A DNA stretch of 64,000 nt from Algihabitans sp965233705. GTDB lineage: Bacteria; Pseudomonadota; Alphaproteobacteria; Kiloniellales; DSM-21159. Position 1 is the stretch's first letter. Each line of letters begins with the position of its first letter. Location of the stretch: assembly GCA_965233705.1 (NCBI GenBank), contig CBDDTF010000001.1, forward strand, positions 1,054,001 through 1,118,000. Direction: 5' to 3'. Below are positions 25,186 to 33,615 of this stretch, piece by piece. The position numbers and the translations under genes were made by a program. The notes under the pieces are model-generated. The model had not been told where the DNA came from, did no database searches, and saw only the letters and a program-made list of their open reading frames with translations.

Positions 25186-25944
25186 GTGGCGGAAGCAGCA
25201 AACGCGGCCGAAGGCGGCTTTCCGGTCGACCCTCTTCATCAGTTCGAGATCTCGCCGATCATTCCGATCCAGGTGGGCGGGCTCGACCTGTCGTTCACCA
25301 ACTCCTCGCTGTGGATGCTGATCACCATCGGCGTGGTCACGGCGCTGATGGCCGTCGCGACCGGCAAGCGGGCGCTGGTGCCCGGCCGCCTGCAGTCGGT
25401 CGCCGAGCTCTTCTACGAGACGATCGCCAACATGGTGCGCGACAACGTGGGCAGCGAGGGGCGGCAGTACTTCCCCTTCATCTTCACGCTGTTCATGTTC
25501 GTGCTGTTCGGCAATCTGCTGGGCATGATCCCCTCGTCCTTCACCTTCACCAGCCACATCGTGGTCACGCTGTTCATGGCGCTGGTGATCTTCATCGGGG
25601 TGACGGTGATCGGCTTCGCGCGCCATGGCGCCGGCTACCTGCGCCTGTTCTTCCCGCACGGCGCGCCGCTGTGGACGGCGGTGATCCTGGTCCCGATCGA
25701 GATCATCTCCTACCTGTCGCGTCCGATCAGCCTGTCGGTGCGTCTCTTCGCCAACATGATGGCCGGCCACATCCTGATCAAAGTCTTTGCCGGCTTCGTG
25801 CTGCTGATGGGCATCGCGGGCGTGGTGCCGCTGGCCGCGCTGGTGGGCATCACCGCGCTGGAATTCCTGGTGTCGGTGCTGCAGGCCTACATCTTCACCA
25901 TCCTGACCTGCGTCTATCTCCACGACGCGATCCACATGCACTGA
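25186..25944 (+). CDS. atpB: ATP synthase Fo subunit a
   Basis: Subunit a forms the proton half-channels against the c-ring. The protein of about 252 residues has five to six transmembrane helices. The segment ISLSVRLFANMMAGHILIKV holds the essential arginine in helix 4, and the C-terminal helix LEFLVSVLQAYIFTILTCVY is conserved. The start is uncertain. GTG 25186 has GAGGT six bases upstream and is preferred; TTG 25174 overlaps the end of atpI and would add four residues. Confidence 0.95.
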   Translation: MAEAANAAEGGFPVDPLHQFEISPIIPIQVGGLDLSFTNSSLWMLITIGVVTALMAVATGKRALVPGRLQSVAELFYETIANMVRDNVGSEGRQYFPFIFTLFMFVLFGNLLGMIPSSFTFTSHIVVTLFMALVIFIGVTVIGFARHGAGYLRLFFPHGAPLWTAVILVPIEIISYLSRPISLSVRLFANMMAGHILIKVFAGFVLLMGIAGVVPLAALVGITALEFLVSVLQAYIFTILTCVYLHDAIHMH

Positions 25945-26025
25945 TCCGCGCTGCCGCCTCGGGCGGCGGACCGCGGACCGGGCAGGACCTCCAACCGACC
26001 TGATAGATTACGAGGAGCGTGAGTT

Positions 26026-26250
26026 ATGGAACTCGAAGCCGCCAAGATGATCGGCGCGGGTCTGGCGACCCTGGGCATGATCGGTGCCGGCCTGGGCGTG
26101 GGCCAGGTCTGGGCCAACTTCTTCAACGCCGTGGCCCGCAACCCGGCCGCCAAGGACGAGATCGGCGCGAACATCTGGATCGGCTTCGCGGTGACCGAGG
26201 CCATCGCGATCTTCTCGCTGGTCGTCGCCCTGCTGATCCTCTTCGGCTAA
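26026..26250 (+). CDS. atpE: ATP synthase Fo subunit c
   Basis: The 74-residue proteolipid forms the rotating c-ring. Two transmembrane helices flank the polar loop ARNPAAKDE. The proton-binding carboxylate is the Glu in FAVTEAIAIFSLVVALL. The motif around it (GFAVTEA) has no extra polar residues of a Na+ type, suggesting proton coupling. GAGGAG lies ahead of ATG 26026. A GC-rich 160-bp space follows before the b' gene, with potential hairpins that could set the high c stoichiometry. Confidence 0.97.
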   Translation: MELEAAKMIGAGLATLGMIGAGLGVGQVWANFFNAVARNPAAKDEIGANIWIGFAVTEAIAIFSLVVALLILFG

Positions 26251-26410
26251 GGCCGCCGTCGACGCCGCGGCGCCGCACAGGGCCCGCCCCCGCCGACGCG
26301 GGCGGCACAGGCTCTTCGGCGCCGCGCAGCTTCGGGGCCCGGTCGACGGCAGGCATGCCCTGCGCGCGGCCGGGTCGCCCTTTCGAGGAGCAGTTAGGGT
26401 GAGGACAGCC

Positions 26411-27016
26411 ATGCGCCGCACCACCGCCCGCCTTTCCGCCGCCAGCGTCGCCGCTGCGAGCCTGCTCGCCACCGGCCCGGCGCTGGCCGCGGAAGACGGC
26501 GGCCTGCCGCAGCTGACGCAGACCGATACCTTCGTCGGCCAGATCTTCTGGACCATCGTCACCTTCGGCATCCTCTACCTCGTGATGTCGCGGGTGGTGA
26601 TCCCGCGGATCGGCGATGCGATGGAGGAGCGCCAGGACAAGATCGACGACGATCTGGCCCGCGCCGAGAAGCTGCGCGGCGAGGCCGAGCAGGTCATCCA
26701 GGAGTACGAGGCCGCCCTGGCCAAGGCGCGCGAGCAGGCCCGCGAGACCCATCGCAAGGCGACCGCGGCCTGGGAGAAGAAGGCGGCCAAGCGCGAGGCC
26801 GACTTCGCCGAGAAGCTCGGCGGCCAGACCAGGGAGGCCGAGCAGCGCATCGCCGCGGCCAAGGCCGAGGCGCTGGCCAACCTGAAGGAGGTCGCCACCG
26901 AGATCTCCACCGCGGCCACCGCCAAGCTGCTGGGCGGCGCACCCAAGGAGGCCCAGGCCAAGAAGGCGGTCGAAGCCTGCCTCAAGGGCGCGGGCAGCGA
27001 AGGAGGGCAAGGCTGA
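26411..27016 (+). CDS. ATP synthase Fo subunit b'
   Basis: This is the second, diverged b-type stator subunit found in photosynthetic and many alphaproteobacterial lineages. An N-terminal signal-like segment (SAASVAAASLLATGPALAA) precedes the membrane helix FWTIVTFGILYLVMSRVVIP, and the rest is a long Ala/Lys/Glu coiled coil that contacts F1. Start choice lies between ATG 26411 (GAGGA 5 bases upstream) and GTG 26399. Its stop overlaps the next ATG by one base, coupling it to atpF. Confidence 0.92.
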   Translation: MRRTTARLSAASVAAASLLATGPALAAEDGGLPQLTQTDTFVGQIFWTIVTFGILYLVMSRVVIPRIGDAMEERQDKIDDDLARAEKLRGEAEQVIQEYEAALAKAREQARETHRKATAAWEKKAAKREADFAEKLGGQTREAEQRIAAAKAEALANLKEVATEISTAATAKLLGGAPKEAQAKKAVEACLKGAGSEGGQG

Positions 27017-27498
27017 TGCTGGGCAACGAGTACACCTGGGTCACCCTCTCCCTGCTGATCGTCCTGGGCCTGATCTTCTGGAAGGGGCTGGGCCCGGTCC
27101 TGCGCTCGCTCGACAGCCGCGCCGCGCGCATCCGCAAGGAGCTCGACGAGGCCCAGAGCCTGCGCGAGGACGCCCAGAAGATGCTGGCCGAGTACAAGCG
27201 CAAGCAGCGCGACGCCATCAAGGAGGCCGAGGAGATCGTCGAGCACGCCAAGGGCGAGGCCGAGCGCCTGCGCAAGGCGGCCGAGGCGGACCTCGAGGCC
27301 TCGCTGAAGCGCCGCGAGGAGCTGGCCATGGCCAAGATCGAGCAGGCCGAGCAGAACGCCCTCAGCGACGTGCGCAACCAGGCCGTCGACGTGGCGGTGG
27401 CCGCCGCGGCCAAGCTGATCGCCGAGCAGGTCGACGAGAAGAAGGCGGAAGAGCTGGCCTCGGCCGCCATCAAGGACGTCGGCCAGCGACTCAACTAG
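27016..27498 (+). CDS. atpF: ATP synthase Fo subunit b
   Basis: The 160-residue stator subunit has a single N-terminal membrane helix (WVTLSLLIVLGLIFWKGL) and a long charged coiled coil that dimerises with b' to hold F1 through delta. It is the last gene of the Fo operon; F1 genes are not in the window, as is normal for alphaproteobacteria where Fo and F1 are separate. A strong intrinsic terminator follows at 27571. Confidence 0.95.
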   Translation: MLGNEYTWVTLSLLIVLGLIFWKGLGPVLRSLDSRAARIRKELDEAQSLREDAQKMLAEYKRKQRDAIKEAEEIVEHAKGEAERLRKAAEADLEASLKRREELAMAKIEQAEQNALSDVRNQAVDVAVAAAAKLIAEQVDEKKAEELASAAIKDVGQRLN

Positions 27499-27570
27499 CC
27501 GCTGTCGGCCGGTGCCGGCGATCCGGGGGCGCGCCCCTGGAGCCCGCAACAACGACGCGTTATCTTATCG

Positions 27571-27602
27571 CGCCCCGGTCGACCACGGCCGGGGCGTTTT
27601 CT
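27571..27602 (+). terminator. Intrinsic terminator of the ATP synthase Fo operon
   Basis: CGCCCCGG (27571-27578) pairs perfectly with CCGGGGCG (27589-27596) around a 10-base loop and is followed by TTTTCTT. It is 72 bases after the atpF stop. Confidence 0.85.
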
Positions 27603-27626
27603 TGTGTGAGGGAGGGAAAAAGCTCA

Positions 27627-27989
27627 ATGAGCGCAGACAGGCAGGCGCCGGCGGAGGAGATCGGTTTTGCGGACTTCCTGAAGGTCGACATCCGGGTCGG
27701 CCGCATCGTTCAGGCCGAGCCCTACCCCGAGGCGCGCCGGCCCGCCTACAAGCTGTGGGTCGACTTCGGCGCCCCGATCGGCGTGCGCAAGACCTCGGCG
27801 CAGATCACCAAACACTACGACCTGGCGGACCTGCCCGGCCGTCAGGTGCTGGCCGTGGTCAACTTCCCGCCCAAGCAGATCGGCAAGTTCATGAGCGAGA
27901 TCCTGGTGCTCGGCGTGCCCGACGGCGACGGCGAGGTGGTCATGCTGCGCCCGGACCAGGAGGTACCGCTGGGCGGCCGGCTGTACTGA
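27627..27989 (+). CDS. csaA: tRNA-binding-domain protein CsaA
   Basis: The 120-residue EMAP/OB-fold protein is the stand-alone tRNA-binding domain known as CsaA in bacteria, where a secretion-chaperone activity has been reported. Characteristic segments are FLKVDIRVGRIVQAEPYPEARRP, TSAQITKHYD and VVNFPPKQIGKFMSEILVLG. GGGAGGG precedes ATG 27627. Its last 50 bases overlap the 3' end of the convergent acetyltransferase gene. Confidence 0.92.
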   Translation: MSADRQAPAEEIGFADFLKVDIRVGRIVQAEPYPEARRPAYKLWVDFGAPIGVRKTSAQITKHYDLADLPGRQVLAVVNFPPKQIGKFMSEILVLGVPDGDGEVVMLRPDQEVPLGGRLY

Positions 27990-28530
27990 CCGCGCGGCGC
28001 ATGGCCAGGCGGCTGGCCGGCTGCAGACCGCGCGCCGCCTGCGCCGCGAGCTGCGCGCGCAGGCCCTCGCCCATCTCCGCCTGCGGTACTTCCGCGAAGC
28101 CGAGCCGGGCGTAGTAGGGCGCGTTCCACGGCACGTCGCGGAAGGTGGTCAGCAGCAGCCAGCGGCAGCCGCGCGCCGCCGCGATCTCCTCCACCGCGTC
28201 GATCAGCCGGGCGCCGATCCGGTGGCCGGCGGCCTCCGGCAGCACGTTGAGCTCGCCCAGGTACAGCTCGCCGTCCAACGGCATGAAGAGCGCGAAACCG
28301 AGCAGCCGGCCATCGGCGTCCTCGGCCACGCGCAGCCCCTCGTCCTCCTCCAGGCCCTCCAGCACCGCCAGCTCGGTGGGCGCCATCCGGGCCACCTCGG
28401 GATAGCGCGAGCCGCGGAAGCGCCGCGCCGCCGCCGCCTCGATCTGGCGCAGGGTCGCCAGCTCCGCCCGCCGCGGCGCGCGCAGCCGGATCGGCCGGGC
28501 CAGCCGCCCGAGATCGCCGCCGCCCTCCAT
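27940..28530 (-). CDS. GNAT-family N-acetyltransferase
   Basis: The 196-residue protein has the GNAT fold. It shows GRLLGFALFMPLDGELYLGELNVLPEAAGHRIGARL (motif A, with the acetyl-CoA loop in AAGHRIGARL), then RWLLLTTFRDVPWNAPYYARLGF, typical of the C-terminal half. The target amine is unknown. It begins one base after the stop of the histidine kinase, so it is part of the two-component operon. The C-terminal 20 residues overlap csaA on the other strand. Confidence 0.85.
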   Translation of the reverse strand: MEGGGDLGRLARPIRLRAPRRAELATLRQIEAAAARRFRGSRYPEVARMAPTELAVLEGLEEDEGLRVAEDADGRLLGFALFMPLDGELYLGELNVLPEAAGHRIGARLIDAVEEIAAARGCRWLLLTTFRDVPWNAPYYARLGFAEVPQAEMGEGLRAQLAAQAARGLQPASRLAMRRAVSTAGRPAVPPGPGAA

Positions 28531-28531
28531 C

Positions 28532-29917
28532 TCAGATCGGCAGCCAGAGGCGCGCGCGCAGGCCGCCGAAGGGCGAGTCGGACAGGGTCAGCTCGCCGCC
28601 ATGGCTGCGCGCCACATCGCGCGCGATGGTCAGGCCGAGGCCGGTGCCGCCGGTGTCCGGATTGCGCGATTCCTCCAGCCGCACGAAGGGCTTGAAGACC
28701 TCCTCGCGGCGCGCCTCGGGGATGCCGGGGCCGTCGTCGTCGACCAGGATCTCGACGCCGCCGCGCCGCAGGCCGACGCGCACCGCCACCAGGTCGCCGT
28801 AGCGCGCCCCGTTGGCCAGCAGATTGCCCAGGCCGCGCTTGAAGGCCTCGCGCTTGAGCGGCAGCGTGACCGGCTGCTCGATGTGCAGATCGACGGTGGC
28901 GCCCTCGCGCTGGGCGTCGCTGACCACCTTGCGGGTCAGGTCGGCGAGATCGGTCAGCCGCGCGTCTTCGGTCCCCTCGCCGCGGGCGAAGGCGAGGTAG
29001 CCCTCGATCATCCGCTCCATCTGCTGCACGTCCTGCTTGAGGCTGCCGATCTCCGGCGAGTCGCTCAGCATCGCCAGCTCCAGCTTCATCCGTGTCAGCG
29101 GCGTGCGCAGGTCGTGGCTGACCCCGGCCAGCATGGCCGTGCGCTGCTGGATCTGCCGCTTGATCCGCTCGCGCATCTGGATGAAGGCGGCGGCGGCCTG
29201 ACGCACCTCGTCGGCGCCCTCGGGCTTGAAGCCCGGCAGGTCGCGCCCCTTGCCGAAGCTGTCGGCGGCCTGGGCCAGGCGGGTAATGGCGCGCACCTGG
29301 ATGCGCATGACCAGGAAGGCGACGAGGAACAGCACGATCGACGAGCCGACCATCCACATCAGGAAGATGTAGGTGGTCACGCTGAACAGCCGCTTGCGGC
29401 TGACCTCCAGCACCAGCAGGCGCTCGCCCAGGTCGACCTCGATGATCACGTCCTTCTCCAGGCTGACCGTGTCGACCGCGAAGCGCGGCCCGAGACGCTC
29501 CATCAGCGCCGCCTCCAGGCGCTCGTGCAGGATCGAGCCGAACGGCGGCTCGACCGAGGGGCCGAGGTCGGCGCCGGGGATGATCTCGGCGCGCAGCCAG
29601 AAGATGCTCTCCGACAGGGCCACCGCCGCCTCGTCGCTCATGGCGTCGCCTTCGAGCAGGCGCACCATCATCCGCACATCGCCGGCCAACCCCTGGGCGA
29701 GGCGCCAGGTGGTGTTGTCGTAGTGGCGATCGTAGAAGACCCAGGTGGAGATGACCTGCAGCAGCACCAGCGGCAGCAGCAGAATCAGCACCGACCGACC
29801 GAGGAAGCCGCGCGGCAGCAGCCGCTTGAGCGGCGAGAGCTGCGCCGGCCGGCCCAGGGAGACGTTGAGCTCCTCCAGGCGGCCTGGCTGTTCGAAACGC
29901 TCTTCGTAGGTGCTCAT
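28532..29917 (-). CDS. EnvZ-type sensor histidine kinase
   Basis: The 461-residue inner-membrane sensor has one helix near 42-60, a periplasmic domain of about 130 residues, a second helix near 190-210, a HAMP linker, the dimerisation box SHDLRTPLTRMKLELAML with the phosphorylated His at about 270, and a C-terminal ATPase with NLLANGARYG, DDDGPGIPE and GGTGLGLTIA. The first N is followed by an unusual ANGARYG where NAxR is common. It lies 112 bp behind its response regulator and is followed by a GNAT enzyme. Confidence 0.93.
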   Translation of the reverse strand: MSTYEERFEQPGRLEELNVSLGRPAQLSPLKRLLPRGFLGRSVLILLLPLVLLQVISTWVFYDRHYDNTTWRLAQGLAGDVRMMVRLLEGDAMSDEAAVALSESIFWLRAEIIPGADLGPSVEPPFGSILHERLEAALMERLGPRFAVDTVSLEKDVIIEVDLGERLLVLEVSRKRLFSVTTYIFLMWMVGSSIVLFLVAFLVMRIQVRAITRLAQAADSFGKGRDLPGFKPEGADEVRQAAAAFIQMRERIKRQIQQRTAMLAGVSHDLRTPLTRMKLELAMLSDSPEIGSLKQDVQQMERMIEGYLAFARGEGTEDARLTDLADLTRKVVSDAQREGATVDLHIEQPVTLPLKREAFKRGLGNLLANGARYGDLVAVRVGLRRGGVEILVDDDGPGIPEARREEVFKPFVRLEESRNPDTGGTGLGLTIARDVARSHGGELTLSDSPFGGLRARLWLPI

Positions 29918-30029
29918 CGCCCCGGCCCCATGCGAAACCGATCCCTTGCTGCAAACCGTGCCCCGGCGCGCCCGGCGCGCGCGGACCTGCGCCCCGCCTC
30001 CGACGCGGCCGCTGCCGCGCCGGCCGGGC

Positions 30030-30728
30030 TCAGTCGGTCACCAGAGCATAGCCGATCCCGCGCACCGTCTGCAGGTAGCGGGGGAACTTGGGGTCGGCCT
30101 CGATCTTGCGGCGCAGGCGGGTGACCTGCACGTCGATGGTGCGCGCATTGCCCACCTCGGCACTGGTGGCGCTCAGCTCCTCGCGGCTGACCGCCGCGCC
30201 GGCCCGATCGGCCAGAGCCTTGAGAAGCTGCACCTCGGCCGTCGAGAGCCGCACGTAGGCCTCGCCCCGGCGCAGCTCCTCGCGGTCGAGATCGAAGCTG
30301 AAGGCCCCGAAATGGACCCGACGCGGCGCCTGGGATTGCGTCGCGGCGGTGGTCGCCCGGCGCAGCACGGCGTTGACCCGCAGCACCAGCTCGCGCGGCT
30401 CGAAGGGCTTGGCCAGATAGTCGTCGGCCCCGCTCTCGAAGCCTTCGATGCGGTTCTCCACCTCGTCCATGGCGGTGAGCAGCAGCACCGGCACGGCCTG
30501 TTCCCGGCGCAGGGCGCGCAGCAGCTCCAGCCCGCTCTCGCCCGGCATCATGATGTCGAGCACCAGCAGGTCGAAGGCCAGCGAGCGCAGGAAGTCGCGC
30601 GCCTCCGCCGCGTCCTTGGCCGCGGTGACGCGAAAGCCCTGGTCGCTCAGGTAGCGGCGCAGCAGCTCGCGCAGCCGCGTGTCGTCGTCGACCACCAGGA
30701 TGTGCACCGGCTCCTCCATGGGCGGCAT
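30030..30728 (-). CDS. OmpR-family response regulator
   Basis: The 232-residue regulator has a receiver domain with the acidic pocket VVDDD (13-16), phospho-acceptor D58 in LLVLDIMMPG and the conserved Lys in LAKPFEPRELV. The C-terminal winged-helix DNA-binding domain ends VTRLRRKIEADPKFPRYLQTVRGIGYAL. It is the partner of the adjacent histidine kinase; the regulon is unknown. Two ATGs (30728 and 30719) are possible starts. Confidence 0.95.
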   Translation of the reverse strand: MPPMEEPVHILVVDDDTRLRELLRRYLSDQGFRVTAAKDAAEARDFLRSLAFDLLVLDIMMPGESGLELLRALRREQAVPVLLLTAMDEVENRIEGFESGADDYLAKPFEPRELVLRVNAVLRRATTAATQSQAPRRVHFGAFSFDLDREELRRGEAYVRLSTAEVQLLKALADRAGAAVSREELSATSAEVGNARTIDVQVTRLRRKIEADPKFPRYLQTVRGIGYALVTD

Positions 30729-30757
30729 TATAGGCGGGCGGCGGGGCGCGACCTAGG

Positions 30758-30814
30758 GCGGTTTACGACCGTGTGGACCCACTATGGGGGGCCCGCCGGT
30801 CGGGCAAAAACCGC
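30758..30814. repeat. Dispersed palindromic repeat, copy D
   Basis: The outer arms are gcggttt and aaaaaccgc, the middle pair acgacc and ggtcg, and the centre ggaccc...gggccc. The layout is the same as the other copies, but base pairs in the outer stem are changed in a compensating way, which argues that structure is conserved. It lies between the response regulator promoter and the marR 3' end. Confidence 0.7.
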
Positions 30815-30919
30815 CGCACCCCAAAGTCTTGGAGTGATGTGCTCCGACTTGCGTGTCGCGCTCTTGCGCTTCGCCAACTCGGGCAACGCCGCGCCAACTC
30901 TCGGGTGCGGGGCCGTGGC

Positions 30920-31417
30920 TCAGTCGCGCGGGCCGCCGGGGCCCGGCTCGAAGCGGGCGCGGTCGGGCGAATCGATCAGGCCGCGCATCACCGTGCGAAA
31001 CCCGGCCACCGCCTCTGCCCCGGCGTCGCGGTAGGCCTGGGCGATGCGCTGCTTTTGCACGTCGGTCAGCTTGCGCTCCAGCTCGCGCCCCTTCTCGGTC
31101 AGCTCAAGCAGCCGCTGGCGCCGGTCGACCGTGCCCGGCGTCTGCTTGACGAAGCCCTCGCGCACGAGCTGGCCGAGCACGCGCGACAGCGACTGCTTGG
31201 TGATCTGCAGGATGGCCAGCAACTGGCTGACCGGCATGCCGGGATGCCGGCCGACGAAGTAGATCACCCGGTGATGCGCCCGCCCGAAGCCGTAGTCTTC
31301 GAGGATGCGGTCGGCGTCGCCGGTGAAGTCCCGGTAGGCGAAGAACAGCAGCTCGATCGCCTGGCGCAGCTCGTCCTCGCGCAGGAACAGGGGATTCGCG
31401 GTTTTTACGTCAGCCAT
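30920..31417 (-). CDS. MarR-family transcriptional regulator
   Basis: The 165-residue protein has the MarR winged-helix fold. ILQITKQSLSRVLGQLVREGFV is the recognition helix, followed by TVDRRQRLLELTEKGRE in the wing. It is divergent from ilvE across 219 bp, a pairing I recall from other alphaproteobacteria, so control of ilvE and of itself is likely. A partly palindromic TGAC-N8-GTCA just upstream of its start could be its operator. Confidence 0.9.
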   Translation of the reverse strand: MADVKTANPLFLREDELRQAIELLFFAYRDFTGDADRILEDYGFGRAHHRVIYFVGRHPGMPVSQLLAILQITKQSLSRVLGQLVREGFVKQTPGTVDRRQRLLELTEKGRELERKLTDVQKQRIAQAYRDAGAEAVAGFRTVMRGLIDSPDRARFEPGPGGPRD

Positions 31418-31418
31418 G

Positions 31419-31436
31419 TTGACATATCTGGGTCAG
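31419..31436. promoter_or_regulatory. Candidate MarR operator at the marR start
   Basis: The sequence ttgacatatctgggtcag has TGAC and GTCA half-sites separated by 8 bases and begins 2 bases from the marR start codon. On the plus strand TTGACA also resembles a -35 element, but no matching -10 is obvious. Placement is right for autorepression; the palindrome is imperfect. Confidence 0.3.
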
Positions 31437-31636
31437 CTCGTTACGTTTAGGCCGTACGACGGGACAGAAAGTAACAAAGCAGGGTTTTATGGGGTAACGA
31501 TACTCCAAAGGCCCTCTTGACTCCCTGCTCCCCTCGGCGCGACACCTGCCCCCTCTGTCGGGCGCCGGAAGACAGCGCACCCGGCGGGCGGGCGAACCAG
31601 ACGAGACGCTTATAGGGCCGGAGGACCCGTCTTTCC

Positions 31637-32545
31637 ATGCTTCCCTTCGACGACCGCGACGGCTTCATCTGGATGGATGGGGAGTTGATCCCCTGGCGCG
31701 ACGCCCGGGTCCATGCCCTGACGCACGGTCTGCACTACGCCTCCTGCGTGTTCGAGGGCGAGCGCGCCTACGGCGGCGAGGTCTTCGCCATGACCGAGCA
31801 CCATGCGCGCCTGCACCGCTCGGCCGAGCTGCTGGATTTCCAGATTCCCTATAGCGTCGAGGAGATCGACGCGGCCACCCGCAAGCTGCTCGAGGTCAAC
31901 GACATCGGCGACGGCTACGTGCGGCCGCTGGCCTGGCGCGGCAGCGAGATGATGGGCGTCTCGGGCCAGAAGAACCGCATCCACCTGGCGATCGCCGCCT
32001 GGGAATGGCCGGCCTACTTCTCGCCGGAGGCCCGGCTGCAGGGCATCCGCATGACCTTCGGCAAGTTCCGCCGCCCCGACCCGGCGACCGCCCCGGTCCA
32101 CTCCAAGGCCTCCGGGCTCTACATGATCTGCACCCTGTCGAAGCACGACGCCGAGGCGCGCGGCTACAACGACGCGCTGATGCTCGACTGGCGCGGCCAG
32201 ATCGCCGAGGCGACCGGCGCCAACATCTTTCTGGTGCAGGACGGCAAGCTGCACACGCCGACGCCCGACTGCTTCCTCGACGGCATCACCCGGCGCACGG
32301 TCATCAACCTGGCCAAGGAGAAGGGCTACGAGGTGATCGAGCGGGCGATCCTGCCGGAGGAGCTGGCCGACACCGACGAGGTCTTCCTCACCGGCACGGC
32401 CGTCGAGGTCACCCCGGTCGCCGAGATCGACGAGCACAAGTTCACCGTCGGCGAGATCACCAAGTCGCTGGTCAAGGCCTACGACGGCCTGGTCAACCGC
32501 CGCGACGGCCGCGCCGCTTACGCCTCCATCGCTGCGGCCGAGTAG
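31637..32545 (+). CDS. ilvE: Branched-chain amino acid aminotransferase
   Basis: The PLP enzyme exchanges amino groups between Leu/Ile/Val and 2-oxoglutarate. The 302-residue fold-type IV protein has the early GELIPWRDARVHALTHGLHY, the phosphate-binding and catalytic lysine K157 in APVHSKASGLYM, AEATGANIFLV and the C-terminal LTGTAVEVTPVAEID. Length is standard. The leader of about 200 bp between it and marR contains several GTAAC-like words (31469, 31493) that could be regulatory. Confidence 0.95.
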   Translation: MLPFDDRDGFIWMDGELIPWRDARVHALTHGLHYASCVFEGERAYGGEVFAMTEHHARLHRSAELLDFQIPYSVEEIDAATRKLLEVNDIGDGYVRPLAWRGSEMMGVSGQKNRIHLAIAAWEWPAYFSPEARLQGIRMTFGKFRRPDPATAPVHSKASGLYMICTLSKHDAEARGYNDALMLDWRGQIAEATGANIFLVQDGKLHTPTPDCFLDGITRRTVINLAKEKGYEVIERAILPEELADTDEVFLTGTAVEVTPVAEIDEHKFTVGEITKSLVKAYDGLVNRRDGRAAYASIAAAE

Positions 32546-32577
32546 CCGCGCGCCGCGACAGCCTGCGGCCCGCGAAG

Positions 32578-32622
32578 CCGGTCGAGGGGCGGACGTCCGC
32601 GCGGCGTCCGCCCCTCGACCGG
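32578..32622. terminator. Perfect 17-bp hairpin after ilvE
   Basis: The arms 32578-32594 and 32606-32622 are perfectly complementary (CCGGTCGAGGGGCGGAC and its complement) around an 11-base loop. There is no T tract, so it may be a factor-assisted terminator or an RNA-stabilising element. It begins 32 bases after the ilvE stop. Confidence 0.6.
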
Positions 32623-32644
32623 CCGGGCCGGCGGAGCAGGCTCA

Positions 32645-32668
32645 GAGCAGAGTCGGCCGACTCTGCTC
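32645..32668. repeat. 24-bp perfect palindrome containing two GANTC sites
   Basis: All 24 bases are self-complementary, centred on GGCC at 32655-32658. The two half-sites include GAGTC and GACTC, both CcrM targets. It lies between the ilvE hairpin and dispersed repeat copy E. Confidence 0.75.
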
Positions 32669-32684
32669 CAACACATTAAAGGGG

Positions 32685-32743
32685 GAGCGATGTCTCGCGA
32701 CCGGCGGGACCGCGGCGCGGGTCCAGACGGTCGCAAATCGCTC
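32685..32743. repeat. Dispersed palindromic repeat, copy E (best preserved)
   Basis: The outer arms are gagcgat and atcgctc, the middle pair gcgacc and ggtcgc, and the inner ggacc/gggtcc around gcggcgc. It ends exactly at the stop codon of the methyltransferase-like gene, with which it could act as a 3' structural element. Confidence 0.8.
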
Positions 32744-33427
32744 TCAGATCTCGTCGAGCCAGGTCGCGGCAGCCGGCGCCAGCAGCGCCTGGCTGGCCCG
32801 GCCGTGGAACATCAGCCGCCGCATCTCGATGCCGCGCCGCCCCAGCAGCCCCAGCACCGCCCGGACGGTCTCGGCCGTGCCGCGCCGCTCGGCGTCGTCG
32901 AACAGGATCGCCGCTTGGTCGCCGAGGTTGTCGGGAATCAGGTCGGCCACGCCGTAGCGGGCGAAGCGCGGCGCGCCGGCCGGGCCGTCGACCAGCACCA
33001 GATCGAAGCGCAGGCCGCGCAGCACCGCGGGCAGCGGCAGCGCGCCGAAGGCATGGCCCTGGTGGCGCCGCATCTCGAGCGGACAGTGGTGGACCGGGTG
33101 GCGCACCCGCCGCGCCACCGCGTCGCGCCAGGCGGCTTCCGGCTCCAGGGAATGAATCTCCATCGGCAGGCGGTCGCTCAAGGCGTCGAGCAGCAGCGAG
33201 CTCTGGCCGGCCCCGATGTCCAGCACCCGCGCCGGGCGGCCGAGCTCCACGCAGCGCAGGGTGACGAACAGCATCGAGGCGTTGGCGGCCGCACCGAACG
33301 GCCGGTAGATCAGGGGCAGATCCAGCCGGCGCAGGGCATCCTGGAAAAGCTGGAAGTAGATCGGCTCGTCGATGACCGGCGCCATGACCTTGGCCGCCCG
33401 GCGCCGCAGGAACTTGATCGGGCTCAT
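32744..33427 (-). CDS. SAM-dependent methyltransferase-like protein
   Basis: The 227-residue protein has a Rossmann-type AdoMet site (RVLDIGAGQSSLLLDAL, 67-83), an acidic loop in IHSLEPEAAW and motif FDLVLVDGPAGAPRFARYG, where a catalytic or structural Asp-Gly-Pro resembles class I enzymes acting on small molecules or sugars. The substrate is not apparent. It is divergent from the barrel-protein gene of the Asp-Gly system but lacks that system's promoter motif, so membership is uncertain. Confidence 0.75.
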   Translation of the reverse strand: MSPIKFLRRRAAKVMAPVIDEPIYFQLFQDALRRLDLPLIYRPFGAAANASMLFVTLRCVELGRPARVLDIGAGQSSLLLDALSDRLPMEIHSLEPEAAWRDAVARRVRHPVHHCPLEMRRHQGHAFGALPLPAVLRGLRFDLVLVDGPAGAPRFARYGVADLIPDNLGDQAAILFDDAERRGTAETVRAVLGLLGRRGIEMRRLMFHGRASQALLAPAAATWLDEI

Positions 33428-33539
33428 AAAGCCTCTTCATGCAGATAGAAGCGGGAGCCTGTCTTCCCGTCCGGACCCGGCGGCGTCAAGACCAAACCCG
33501 GCTCACCCCGATCCGCGCCGGCGAAGCCCCCGGGGCCGG

Positions 33540-33566
33540 GGACTAAAGCACAAGGGCCGTCCGTTA
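33540..33566 (+). promoter_or_regulatory. ECF-type promoter variant GGACT-N17-CGTTA
   Basis: GGACT at 33540-33544 and CGTTA at 33562-33566 are separated by 17 bases, the same spacing as the three GGAAT-N17-CGTTG sites of this locus. The barrel-protein ATG is 50 bases downstream of the -10 box. Confidence 0.6.
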
Positions 33567-33615
33567 CAGTAAGGTACCGCCTGCCCCCGCCCCGCCCCAG
33601 CCCCGAGCCTTCGCC

